From positions 1-64,000 of the forward strand of contig CAWCAJ010000004.1 of NCBI GenBank assembly GCA_963793465.1: a stretch of 64,000 nucleotides of DNA, in the 5' to 3' direction. This document shows positions 8,029 to 16,254 of this stretch, one piece after another (the stretch's first letter is position 1; each line of letters opens with the position of its first letter). Source of the stretch: CAJQPP01 sp963793465 (GTDB lineage Bacteria > Planctomycetota > Planctomycetia > Pirellulales > Pirellulaceae). The translations under genes were made by a program, and so were the position numbers. Below the pieces are notes generated by a model. That model saw only the letters and a program-made list of their open reading frames with translations. It was not told the DNA's origin and ran no database searches.

Positions 8029-9606
8029 ATGAAAAACAGAACGCTGGTGGCATGGATTGGGGCCACGGACTTTGCCTCGATGGCGGCGGATCTTGGCGGA
8101 GATGTGAAGCAACGCGTTGAGAAAGCGATCAAGCGACCCATCCGTGATTCTGACAACGGCGGTCCCATCAAATCCCTGCTGAAAGACCAGGAATTCGATT
8201 CGATCCACTTGATCAACTCCTACCCCAAAACACTGGAATCCAGTTTTGCCAAGTGGCTGGGGCAACCCGCCACGATCTACCAACCAAATGGACTCAAGGG
8301 GCCCACTGATTACGCGACGATCTACTCCGCGGTCGATGAATTTCTATCCCAACTGTATGCCGACTCCAATACCCGCCCGTCGGAATTGTGCATCCACCTG
8401 AGCCCCGGAACACCGGCGATGGCCGCCATCTGGGTGTTGTTGGGAAAAAGCAAATACAAAGCCACGTTTTACCAATCGTATGACGGCAAAAGTTGGATCA
8501 CAGAGATTCCCTTTGATCTGGATCTTCACATCCGCGACATCATTACCGATGCCGATTCCGCCTATGAACACTTGAGAGCAAAAAGCCCAGAGGAAATCGA
8601 GGGATTTTCCGAAGTAATTGGTGACAGCACTGCCATGCGCGAGGCCGTCGGACGTGCCTACCGCGCAGCGATCCGTGATGTGCCAGTCCTGCTGTTGGGT
8701 GAATCTGGTACCGGTAAAACGAAACTCGCTCTTGCGATCCATCAGGCAAGCCCGCGCAATGAAGCGCCCTTTCGCAGCATTAATTGCGCGGCCCTGCCCG
8801 CCCAGCTCTTGGAATCCGAGCTATTTGGGCATGTCAAAGGCGCATTCACGGGCGCCACCGAGAATAAGGAAGGCCTCTTTGAAGCTGCCGACGGCGGCAC
8901 GATTTTCCTGGACGAAATCGCAGAGTGCGATGTCGAGCTGCAGGCGAAGCTCTTAAGCGTATTGCAACCCATAATCGAAAAAGGGCCCTGCGTGAGGATT
9001 CTCCGGCGTGTCGGTGGCAAAAAAGACATCCAGGTTGATGTCCGTGTGATAGCCGCCACCAACCGCAATTTGATTAAGCAGGTCGAACAGAATCTTTTTC
9101 GCGAAGATCTCTACTATCGACTGGCAGCCATCACGATCAAACTTCCTCCGATTCGAGACCGCGGCAAAGATGTCGACAGTCTGGCGGAACATCTCATGCA
9201 TGAGATCAACAAAGGGTTTTCGCGGCAAGACCCTGATTTTGAACCACGACAGCTTTCCGCATCGGCATTGCAGTACATTCGTCGCCAACGTTGGCCTGGT
9301 AACGTTCGGCAATTGTATAACGCCCTGCTGCAGGCAGCCGTCATGTCCGGTAACGAGGAAATTACGGTTGCAGACCTGGAATCTGCGGTGGAGGAAGTAC
9401 CTGGGCAGTCGGCCGGGTCCGTGCTGGACCATGAACTCGGTCGCGAGTTCAATCTTGATGAACTGCTGACATCGATTCGAAAACACTACATCAACCGTGC
9501 TCTGCAAGAGAGCAATGGTCAAAAGAAGAAAGCGGCGGAAGAGCTTTTGGGCTACAAAAACTGGCAAACCATGGATGGTCAAATGAAGAAACTGGGAATT
9601 ACGTAG
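8029..9606 (+). CDS. Sigma-54-dependent activator with CARF/RtcR-like N-terminal sensor
   Basis: This 525-aa protein has three parts. Residues 1-180 are a Rossmann-like sensor with LSPGTPAM (124-131), resembling the conserved Gly-Thr loop of CARF domains and of RtcR. Residues 195-430 are the AAA+ sigma-54 interaction domain: Walker A GESGTGKT (224-231), the sigma-54 contact loop GAFTGA (271-276), Walker B FLDE (293-296), and RWPGNVRQL. Residues 475-525 are a Fis-like DNA-binding region. I start at the ATG at 8029; an upstream TTG would add 27 unlikely residues. RtcR normally controls rtcBA RNA repair; no rtcA or rtcB is seen here. It lies between two sigma-54 promoters, so it probably controls both flanking operons. 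CARF identity is inferred from one motif and overall length. Confidence 0.85.
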   Translation: MKNRTLVAWIGATDFASMAADLGGDVKQRVEKAIKRPIRDSDNGGPIKSLLKDQEFDSIHLINSYPKTLESSFAKWLGQPATIYQPNGLKGPTDYATIYSAVDEFLSQLYADSNTRPSELCIHLSPGTPAMAAIWVLLGKSKYKATFYQSYDGKSWITEIPFDLDLHIRDIITDADSAYEHLRAKSPEEIEGFSEVIGDSTAMREAVGRAYRAAIRDVPVLLLGESGTGKTKLALAIHQASPRNEAPFRSINCAALPAQLLESELFGHVKGAFTGATENKEGLFEAADGGTIFLDEIAECDVELQAKLLSVLQPIIEKGPCVRILRRVGGKKDIQVDVRVIAATNRNLIKQVEQNLFREDLYYRLAAITIKLPPIRDRGKDVDSLAEHLMHEINKGFSRQDPDFEPRQLSASALQYIRRQRWPGNVRQLYNALLQAAVMSGNEEITVADLESAVEEVPGQSAGSVLDHELGREFNLDELLTSIRKHYINRALQESNGQKKKAAEELLGYKNWQTMDGQMKKLGIT

Positions 9607-9677
9607 CCGCAATGCCAGAGTCGATCTGCATTCGCCCTTTGGCGTGAATCAGGGGTGCACCTGTTTAACACGCGGTG

Positions 9678-9699
9678 GCGGACAAGGAAAACTGTCCGC
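9678..9699. promoter_or_regulatory. Inverted repeat, possible upstream activator site
   Basis: GCGGACA and TGTCCGC form a perfect 7-bp inverted repeat separated by 8 bases. It is centred about 105 bp upstream of the sigma-54 promoter at 9790, the usual distance for an enhancer-type activator site. A weaker GGACG..CGTCC pair lies near 26710-26730, before the promoter at 26767. The link to the activator is inference. Confidence 0.35.
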
Positions 9700-9789
9700 A
9701 GACAAGCGTGCTTGTTTCTGGTGCTGCCAGACGGAGGAAGCCCCAACCAATTCTTCGGGTTTTCACTCCCCATTTCCGTTTTTGGGAGT

Positions 9790-9806
9790 TTGGCACGCGG
9801 CATGCG
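9790..9806 (+). promoter_or_regulatory. Sigma-54 (-24/-12) promoter of the BREX operon
   Basis: TTGGCACGCGGCATGCG has GG at 9792-9793 and GC at 9804-9805, the exact 10-bp spacing. The expected start point is near 9817, 39 nt before the ATG of the DUF2130 gene, which has GGGAG upstream. No other promoter-like site is evident in the 180-bp gap. Confidence 0.85.
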
Positions 9807-9855
9807 TTAGGACGATCCAGTCGTTTCTTGTCGCCATCTTCTGGGAGCTTTCCTT

Positions 9856-11112
9856 ATGACCAACATGATTTCCTGCCCGAACTGCCTTCACGAGATCTCT
9901 GTCAGCGAAACCCTGCATTCGCAGTTGAGCGAGCAAATCCGCAAAAAGCTGGAATCGGAGCTGGGAGGCAAGCAAGCGGAAATCGCCGCGGCCCAAAAAA
10001 CACTGGCTGACCAGGCACGCGAGCTGGATGCCCAGCGACAATCGCTGAATGAGCAGGTCAAAGCGGCAGTTGATGCCCAACGAGCCCAGATCCTGGACGA
10101 GGCCCGGAAACAGGTCAGCGAATCAATGCGATTGGAACTGCAGGATTCGGCTGCCCAGGTCAAGGAACTGCAGAGCAAGCTGTCAGCGGCCCAGCAGCAC
10201 GAACTCGAGCTTCGCAAGAAGGAGCGGGAATTGGAATCGAAGGCCGAGGAGCTCAAGCTCACCGTGGCACGCGAATTGGACGCGGAACGCGCCAAAATTG
10301 TCGAACGGCCATGGCGACGATTTGCTGACGAGCACCAACTGAAGGATGCCGAACAGCAGAAGATGATCGCGGAAATGCGTCGCCAGATCGACGATCTGAA
10401 GCGAAAGGCCGAACAGGGATCGGTCCAGACGCAGGGAGAGGTGCAGGAGCTGGCCCTGGAAGAACTGCTTACCCTGTCATTTCCGCACGACACCATCGAA
10501 CCGGTTGGCAAGGGTATCAATGGTGCCGACACGACTCAGCGGGTATTCTGCGGCCACGGGACGGAATGTGGCAGTATCCTTTGGGAGTCGAAACGCACGA
10601 AGAGTTTCAGCAAGGTCTGGCTGCCCAAGCTCCGCGACGATCAACGGGCGGTGAGAGCATCGGTTGCCGTATTGGTCACCCAGGCGATGCCGGAGGGCGT
10701 TGACACCTTCGCCCAGATCGATGGCGTTTGGGTCTGCAGCTGGAAGTGTGCCAAGGCCCTGGCCATGGTCTTGAGGTGCGGTCTGATCGAGGTCGGCAAG
10801 AGCAAACTGGCGATGCATGGTCAAACGGAAAAGATGGAGCTGGTATACCACTACCTTTCCAGCTCAGGATTCCAACAGCGTGTTGAGGGTGTCGTTGAGG
10901 CCTTTATCAGCATGCAATCCGACTTGGATTCGGAGCGTCGTTCCATGAAACGGATCTGGTCGAAACGCGAGAAGCAAATCGAACGTGCTTTAAGCAACAC
11001 GGCCGGCCTGTATGGCGACCTGCAAGGCATCATCGGCGGCTCCCTTCCTGCCATCGAACACCTCTCGCTGGATCGCATCGCCAGCGACAGGGAGATGATC
11101 AAATCTCTTTGA
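9856..11112 (+). CDS. DUF2130 protein, PD-(D/E)XK nuclease-like
   Basis: This 418-aa protein opens with a short zinc-binding motif CPNCLHEI. A long charged coiled coil follows (about 20-205), then the DUF2130 domain (about 210-400). Its GEVQELALEELL, the strand ending GSILWESKRTK and the basic tract match the E...D...ExK pattern of the nuclease fold. DUF2130 proteins are typically 400-450 aa, so this looks complete. It is the first gene after the sigma-54 promoter and ends 57 bp before brxA, so it is probably co-transcribed with BREX. Its role there is not established; a DNA-cleaving accessory is a reasonable guess. Confidence 0.82.
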   Translation: MTNMISCPNCLHEISVSETLHSQLSEQIRKKLESELGGKQAEIAAAQKTLADQARELDAQRQSLNEQVKAAVDAQRAQILDEARKQVSESMRLELQDSAAQVKELQSKLSAAQQHELELRKKERELESKAEELKLTVARELDAERAKIVERPWRRFADEHQLKDAEQQKMIAEMRRQIDDLKRKAEQGSVQTQGEVQELALEELLTLSFPHDTIEPVGKGINGADTTQRVFCGHGTECGSILWESKRTKSFSKVWLPKLRDDQRAVRASVAVLVTQAMPEGVDTFAQIDGVWVCSWKCAKALAMVLRCGLIEVGKSKLAMHGQTEKMELVYHYLSSSGFQQRVEGVVEAFISMQSDLDSERRSMKRIWSKREKQIERALSNTAGLYGDLQGIIGGSLPAIEHLSLDRIASDREMIKSL

Positions 11113-11168
11113 ACCACCAGTTTTTAATCCCGAACTTGGTCCCCACCCTTGCTGTCATCCCTTGCCAA

Positions 11169-11834
11169 ATGCGATACACTGACAGCCTTTTGACAGACTT
11201 CATGCGGCTTTGCGAGTCCATGGCAGACGGTTCTTACCTGCTTTCGTTTACATCCGGTGGATTGCTTTACAGCGAATCCGTGCTCACCGCAGAAGTCCAC
11301 GCTCGCACAGGCGACTGGGAGCGGGCGGCGGACGAAATCAAGGAGCGAAACCTTCTCCGCACGCGCGTCGCCAACACGGCCTCGCGGATGGTTCGCGAAG
11401 TCATCGGCCGTCTCCGGCAATTGACTCCCGAACAACTGCAGCTCCTCCTGCACGGCACTCGCACCGACCAGGACCTGCTTCTCTGGCTGGCTTGCTGCAA
11501 GCGGTTTCAGCTGATCGCCGATTTTGCCCGCGAGATCCTACGGACCAGGTTCTTGCGTCTGGAGTTGGTTATCGAATCTAATGACGCGGATAATTTCATT
11601 GAATCCCAATCGGTCTGGCACGAGGAAATCGAGGAACTCAAACCGAGCACCCGCCAGAAACTGGCGAGTGTCCTGATCCAGATGCTTCGCGAAGCGGAAC
11701 TCATCTCCGCCGACGGTCTGATCCAACCCAAGCTGCTGTCGCCGGGGCTGGTGAAAGTCATCGCCGACGACTCCGTCGAACATTTTCAGTGCTTCCCCGT
11801 CTCGGAGGCGGACGTCAAGGCTGCCCTCTCATGA
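11169..11834 (+). CDS. brxA: BREX protein BrxA (DUF1819)
   Basis: This 221-aa all-helical protein carries the family hallmark FTSGGLLYSES near its start. It has the spaced Arg/Lys helices of BrxA, a small DNA-binding protein of type 1 BREX that is needed in some but not all systems. I start at the ATG at 11169; a TTG at 11109 overlapping the upstream gene would add 20 residues that do not fit the family. The stop overlaps the brxB start (ATGA), so the two are translationally coupled. Confidence 0.85.
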   Translation: MRYTDSLLTDFMRLCESMADGSYLLSFTSGGLLYSESVLTAEVHARTGDWERAADEIKERNLLRTRVANTASRMVREVIGRLRQLTPEQLQLLLHGTRTDQDLLLWLACCKRFQLIADFAREILRTRFLRLELVIESNDADNFIESQSVWHEEIEELKPSTRQKLASVLIQMLREAELISADGLIQPKLLSPGLVKVIADDSVEHFQCFPVSEADVKAALS

Positions 11835-12448
11835 ATCGACAGATCCAGACCGCATCCATTGCCGAGCGTTTTGATCATCTGCTGAGCATTATCGGCAGCC
11901 AGCGGTTTCTCGATCGCGAGGGGATCGGTAACGAAGTTCCCTTTTTTATCGCTCCCTTCCGGGTCGCCGAAACAAACGAAATGGAGAAGCTCCGTAGGCA
12001 ACTGGTCAAGAAACTGAAACAGTCATCCCCCAGCGTCAACGTCCTCGACATCAACCTCTTCGACCTGGTCCGCGAAATGCTCAATAACGAATCGGACGAT
12101 TGGACCTGGTGCCTCGACAATGAACCGCGTTATTCAAAAGCCGAATGGCTGGAACACTTGCGGGGGATCGCCGGCACTCAACAGGTCGTTGAGGGTATCT
12201 CCCGCAAAATGCACACGTCGGAATTCGATGTTCTGTTTCTGTCAGGCATCGGAGAAGTCTTCCCCTTCATTCGCTCGCACAACATCCTGAACAGCCTCCA
12301 GAAAGAGGCCAAGACCGAACCGACCGTGATGTTTTTCCCTGGCGAGTACACGCACTCACTTGAAAAAGGGGCGTCGCTCGATCTGTTCGGCCGACTGCAC
12401 GACGACAAGTATTACCGGGCCTTCAACATTTTTGACCGCGAGAACTGA
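11831..12448 (+). CDS. brxB: BREX protein BrxB (DUF1788)
   Basis: This 205-aa protein has the DUF1788 pattern. It opens with a helix containing FDHLLSIIG and continues with PFFIAPF, a central VLDINLFDL and the C-terminal MFFPGEYTHSLEKG..LDLFGRLHDDKYYRAF, which is diagnostic. BrxB is an essential but poorly understood component that associates with the other BREX proteins. Its start overlaps brxA and its stop is 15 bp before brxC. Confidence 0.9.
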   Translation: MNRQIQTASIAERFDHLLSIIGSQRFLDREGIGNEVPFFIAPFRVAETNEMEKLRRQLVKKLKQSSPSVNVLDINLFDLVREMLNNESDDWTWCLDNEPRYSKAEWLEHLRGIAGTQQVVEGISRKMHTSEFDVLFLSGIGEVFPFIRSHNILNSLQKEAKTEPTVMFFPGEYTHSLEKGASLDLFGRLHDDKYYRAFNIFDREN

Positions 12449-12462
12449 ACGGAGAAATCCAC

Positions 12463-15400
12463 GTGAAGCTCAAAGAGATCTTTGCCAAACCGGTCGATCG
12501 CAAAATCGAAGGAGTCGTCAAAGCCGACGACACGGACGAAATCCGGACCGAGGTCGAAGAGTACGTGCTCACCAACGAGATCGAGAAACGGCTCGAAGAA
12601 TTTCTCGATGCCTACAACCACTATGGCTCGGTCGACGTCAACGGAGTCTGGATTTCCGGTTTCTTTGGCTCCGGGAAATCGCACCTCTTGAAAATGATGG
12701 CTCTTCTGCTGGAGAACACCCAGGTCAACGACCGCCCGGTGGTGGACTACTTTGTCGAAAAATGCGACGACAACCGGCTGCTCGCGGCAGCCCTCCGCAA
12801 AGCTGTTTCGATCCCGTCCGAAAGTATTCTGTTCAACATCGACCAGAAAGCGGATGTGATCAGCAAGGAAGACGTGGACGCCGTTCTGGCCGTCTTCGTC
12901 AAAGTCTTCGACGAACACTGCGGCTACTACGGGAAACAGGCTTACATTGCCAACTTTGAACGGAAACTCGACCTCGACGGCCTGCTCGACGAATTCAAGG
13001 CTGCTTTCGAAAAACATGAAGGGCAAACCTGGGAATGGGGCTGCGAACGGATCCTGCGTGTCTCCTCGAGCGCCGACAAAGCCTTCAACGAAGTCACCGG
13101 GCAAAATCATGTCGGCGTGCTCAAACAGGCCCGCGACGACTACCGCCTGTCCATCGAGGACTTTGCCGAGCAGGTCCGCGACTACATCCACCAGAAACCG
13201 GAAAAATTCCGTCTCAATTTCTTTGTTGACGAAGTGGGCCAGTATATCGCCGATAACACGAAACTGATGACCAACCTGCAGACGATTTCCGAAAGCCTGG
13301 CCACCAAATGCGACGGACAGGCCTGGATCATCGTCACTGCCCAGGAAGACATGCATTCCGTGCTGGGTGAAATGAGTCAGCATCAAGGCAATGACTTTAC
13401 CAAGATCCAGGACCGGTTCGCAAACCGGATGAAGCTGACCAGTACCGACGTTGCCGAGGTCATCCAGAAACGGCTGCTTCGAAAAACGGACACCGGCGAA
13501 GGCGAGCTCTCCGTTGTCTACGACCAGGAGCAGAACAACTTTCGCACCCTGCTCAGTTTCGAAGGGGGCCAGCAGTATCGAAACTACCAGGGCAAAGATC
13601 ACTTTGTCGATTGCTACCCATTCGTTCCGTACCAATTCGAGCTATTCCAACTGGCGATCCGCAACCTCTCCAAGCAGAACGCGTTTGAAGGAAAACACAG
13701 CAGCGTCGGCGAACGGTCCATGTTGGGTGTCTTCCAACAAGTCGCCAAACAGATCGCTGATCACCAACTGGGTGAGATCGCGACCTTTGACCTGATGTTC
13801 GAGGGAATTCGCTCGGCGCTGAAAAGCGAAATCCAGCGGTCCATCCTGACCGCCGAAAACAACCTGGACAACCCGCTGGCGGTTCGGCTGCTCAAGGCCC
13901 TCTTCCTGGTCAAATACGTTCAGGAATTCAAAGCCAACACGCACAACCTGGTCGTGCTCATGCTGGATCACTTCGACCAGGACGTTGGGCAGCTGAAAAA
14001 GAACGTGGAGGCTGCGTTGACCGTGCTGGATAACCAGGTCTATATCCAACGGGCCGGCGATCTGTACGAATACCTGACTGACGAGGAAAAGGACGTCGAA
14101 CAGGAGATCAAGAACACCGAAGTCGACTCGCAGGACGTTGCGGCGGAATTGAGCAAGATCGTGTTCGACAAACTGATCCGCGACAAAAAACTCCGGTTTG
14201 AGGACAACCAGCAGGACTTTCCCTACACCCGCAAGCTGGACGATCGAATTTTCGGACGCGAGCAGGAGTTGGCCGTCCACGTGATCACGCCCTTTCATGA
14301 ACTGTCCGAAAGCACAGACCAGCTGAAAATGGCGTACATGGGGCGGCCCGAGCTGCTGGTGGTGCTGCCTTCCGACGACCGCGTGATGCGGGACCTGGTG
14401 CAGTTCAAGAAGACGGAAAAGTACGTCACTCAGAACGTCTCCATGACGCAACAGGCCAGCAAGAAGCGGATCCTCAGCGAGAAACAGATCGCCAACCAGC
14501 ACCGCATCAGTGAAATTGCCGAGAACATCAAATCGCTGGTGGGCGAGGCCTCACTGTTCGTCGCCGGCAGCGCCGTGGAATCCGGCAGCCGCGATCCCCA
14601 ACGCCGCATCCTGGACGGTTTTCACCAACTGATTGTGCAGACCTATCCGAACCTCAAAATGCTGCGGGGAATTGCCTACACCGAAAACCAGATCGACGCC
14701 TACCTGCACAACGACGGCGGGCTGTTCGGTGACGATCTCTCCGAAGCCGAAATGGAAGTGTTCGCCTACATCAACCGGCGATTCCAGCCCCCCAATAACC
14801 TGCGGACATCCCTCAAGGACCTGGTGGAGAATTTTGAAAAGAAGCCGTTTGGCTGGCCACTGGCGGCAATACAGTGTTTTGTGGCGTCCCTGGTCAATCG
14901 CGGCAAGGTCGTCATCAAGGGAGATTCCGAAGTACTCGAAGGGACAACCCTGGTCAACGCTCTCAAGAACACCCGCAATCACGGCAATTATCTACTTGAG
15001 CCACAGGCCCAGGTCTCAGCCGGGCGGATCCGCAAGGTCAAGGAATTTTACGAGGCGTTTTTTGATGAACCGGCAAGTGGCAACGAACCCAAGACCCTGG
15101 GGCCGGAATTGGCCCGCGGTTTCACGCATGTCCACGAGGAGGTTACGGAGTTCCTCAGGCAGGCCCGCGAATTTCCGTTCCTGAACGACCTGCAGACACC
15201 CGCCAGCCGCCTCGAACAGCTTAGCCTTAAACGGAATTATTTTTCGGATGAATTCGAGGGCCAGCTGGACGACCTGCTCGACTTAAAGGAAGACATCATC
15301 GAACCGATCCGGATGTTCATGAATGGATCGCAGAGAGAGATCTACCGCGAGGCCCGCGAATACCTGGCCACCCACGAATCGAATTTCCAGTACCTGGGTG

Positions 15401-15927
15401 ATGGCAAGGCTTTGGACCTCCGCCGTGTGCTGGACGATCCGCACTGTTACCGCGGCCGGGCCATGCAGGGTGTCAAATCGCAATTGGATTCGCTCCGGCA
15501 GGAACTTGACCTGCGCGTGGAATCGGAACGTCAGAGAGTCCAACAGCAGCTGGAAGCCAAAGCCGCCAAGCTGAAAACGATCGAAGGGTTTTTGAAGCTG
15601 CCGCCCGAGCAGCAATCCCGGTTTGAATCGGAAGTCTCCAAAGCCATCCAATACGCCAGCCAGACGCCCCTGATCGCTGTGGTCAAGGAAACCGGCAACC
15701 GCTTCGAAGAAGAGACCTGGCCGCGCCTGATCGACCAGATTCAACAGCAGCAAGGCGGCAACGGGGGCAAAGGGGGAACGACCGTCGAAACCATCAATCT
15801 CGACCGCCTGCAGGTCGCCTTCGATCCCGTATTTATCCAGTCGGAACAGGACGTCGAGGCCTACCTGGCGGCCCTTCGGCAAACTTTGTTGCAGACGGTG
15901 CGGGATGGAAAACGGGTGCAGGTATAG
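12463..15927 (+). CDS. brxC: BREX ATPase BrxC
   Basis: This intact 1154-aa protein starts at GTG with GGAGA 8 bp upstream. Residues 62-73 contain the P-loop GFFGSGKS, and a Walker B-like FFVDEVGQ lies near 253-260. An IVTAQEDM segment follows, with the extended helical C-terminal half typical of the DUF499-related BREX ATPase of about 1200 aa. BrxC is required for both methylation and phage exclusion and is thought to form a large complex with BrxB, PglX and PglZ. The frame is undisturbed over 3.4 kb, in sharp contrast to the next gene. Confidence 0.93.
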   Translation: MKLKEIFAKPVDRKIEGVVKADDTDEIRTEVEEYVLTNEIEKRLEEFLDAYNHYGSVDVNGVWISGFFGSGKSHLLKMMALLLENTQVNDRPVVDYFVEKCDDNRLLAAALRKAVSIPSESILFNIDQKADVISKEDVDAVLAVFVKVFDEHCGYYGKQAYIANFERKLDLDGLLDEFKAAFEKHEGQTWEWGCERILRVSSSADKAFNEVTGQNHVGVLKQARDDYRLSIEDFAEQVRDYIHQKPEKFRLNFFVDEVGQYIADNTKLMTNLQTISESLATKCDGQAWIIVTAQEDMHSVLGEMSQHQGNDFTKIQDRFANRMKLTSTDVAEVIQKRLLRKTDTGEGELSVVYDQEQNNFRTLLSFEGGQQYRNYQGKDHFVDCYPFVPYQFELFQLAIRNLSKQNAFEGKHSSVGERSMLGVFQQVAKQIADHQLGEIATFDLMFEGIRSALKSEIQRSILTAENNLDNPLAVRLLKALFLVKYVQEFKANTHNLVVLMLDHFDQDVGQLKKNVEAALTVLDNQVYIQRAGDLYEYLTDEEKDVEQEIKNTEVDSQDVAAELSKIVFDKLIRDKKLRFEDNQQDFPYTRKLDDRIFGREQELAVHVITPFHELSESTDQLKMAYMGRPELLVVLPSDDRVMRDLVQFKKTEKYVTQNVSMTQQASKKRILSEKQIANQHRISEIAENIKSLVGEASLFVAGSAVESGSRDPQRRILDGFHQLIVQTYPNLKMLRGIAYTENQIDAYLHNDGGLFGDDLSEAEMEVFAYINRRFQPPNNLRTSLKDLVENFEKKPFGWPLAAIQCFVASLVNRGKVVIKGDSEVLEGTTLVNALKNTRNHGNYLLEPQAQVSAGRIRKVKEFYEAFFDEPASGNEPKTLGPELARGFTHVHEEVTEFLRQAREFPFLNDLQTPASRLEQLSLKRNYFSDEFEGQLDDLLDLKEDIIEPIRMFMNGSQREIYREAREYLATHESNFQYLGDGKALDLRRVLDDPHCYRGRAMQGVKSQLDSLRQELDLRVESERQRVQQQLEAKAAKLKTIEGFLKLPPEQQSRFESEVSKAIQYASQTPLIAVVKETGNRFEEETWPRLIDQIQQQQGGNGGKGGTTVETINLDRLQVAFDPVFIQSEQDVEAYLAALRQTLLQTVRDGKRVQV

Positions 15928-16254
15928 GCATTTTAGATTTTCGGTTTTCGATTGGGACGCGGTCGATGAGACAGAGAACGGTCTTTACCCTGACAGAGAG
16001 GTTTCAATCGGATTCCAGGAGACGGAAATCGGAGTCGAATTCTGGCTCGCCTGGGCCTGCAGCACTTGCTTGGCTGCAAGGAATGGCGAAATTTTCGGAC
16101 GCGATTTCACGGGCGAAAACAGCGTGCGAATTAATAATGCACGTTCCAGACCATTTGTTGACATCAACAAAATGGTCGAGTTCAGAAGCCGAATCCCGAA
16201 GCTCAATCCACAATCCCAAATCCCCAATCCCAAATCTAAAATCTTAAATCCCCG
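15928..16254. other. Intergenic stretch between brxC and pglX
   Basis: About 330 bases with no recognisable gene. The last 60 bases are AT-rich low-complexity repeats of the AATCCCAAAT type. Similar strings lie before pglZ and before brxL. Confidence 0.5.

Noticed and set aside
12412..13635. Long minus-strand frames opposite brxC, and similar ones opposite pglZ and brxL
   Set aside because: Antisense shadows of genes with strong codon bias; the plus-strand proteins are clearly conserved families.
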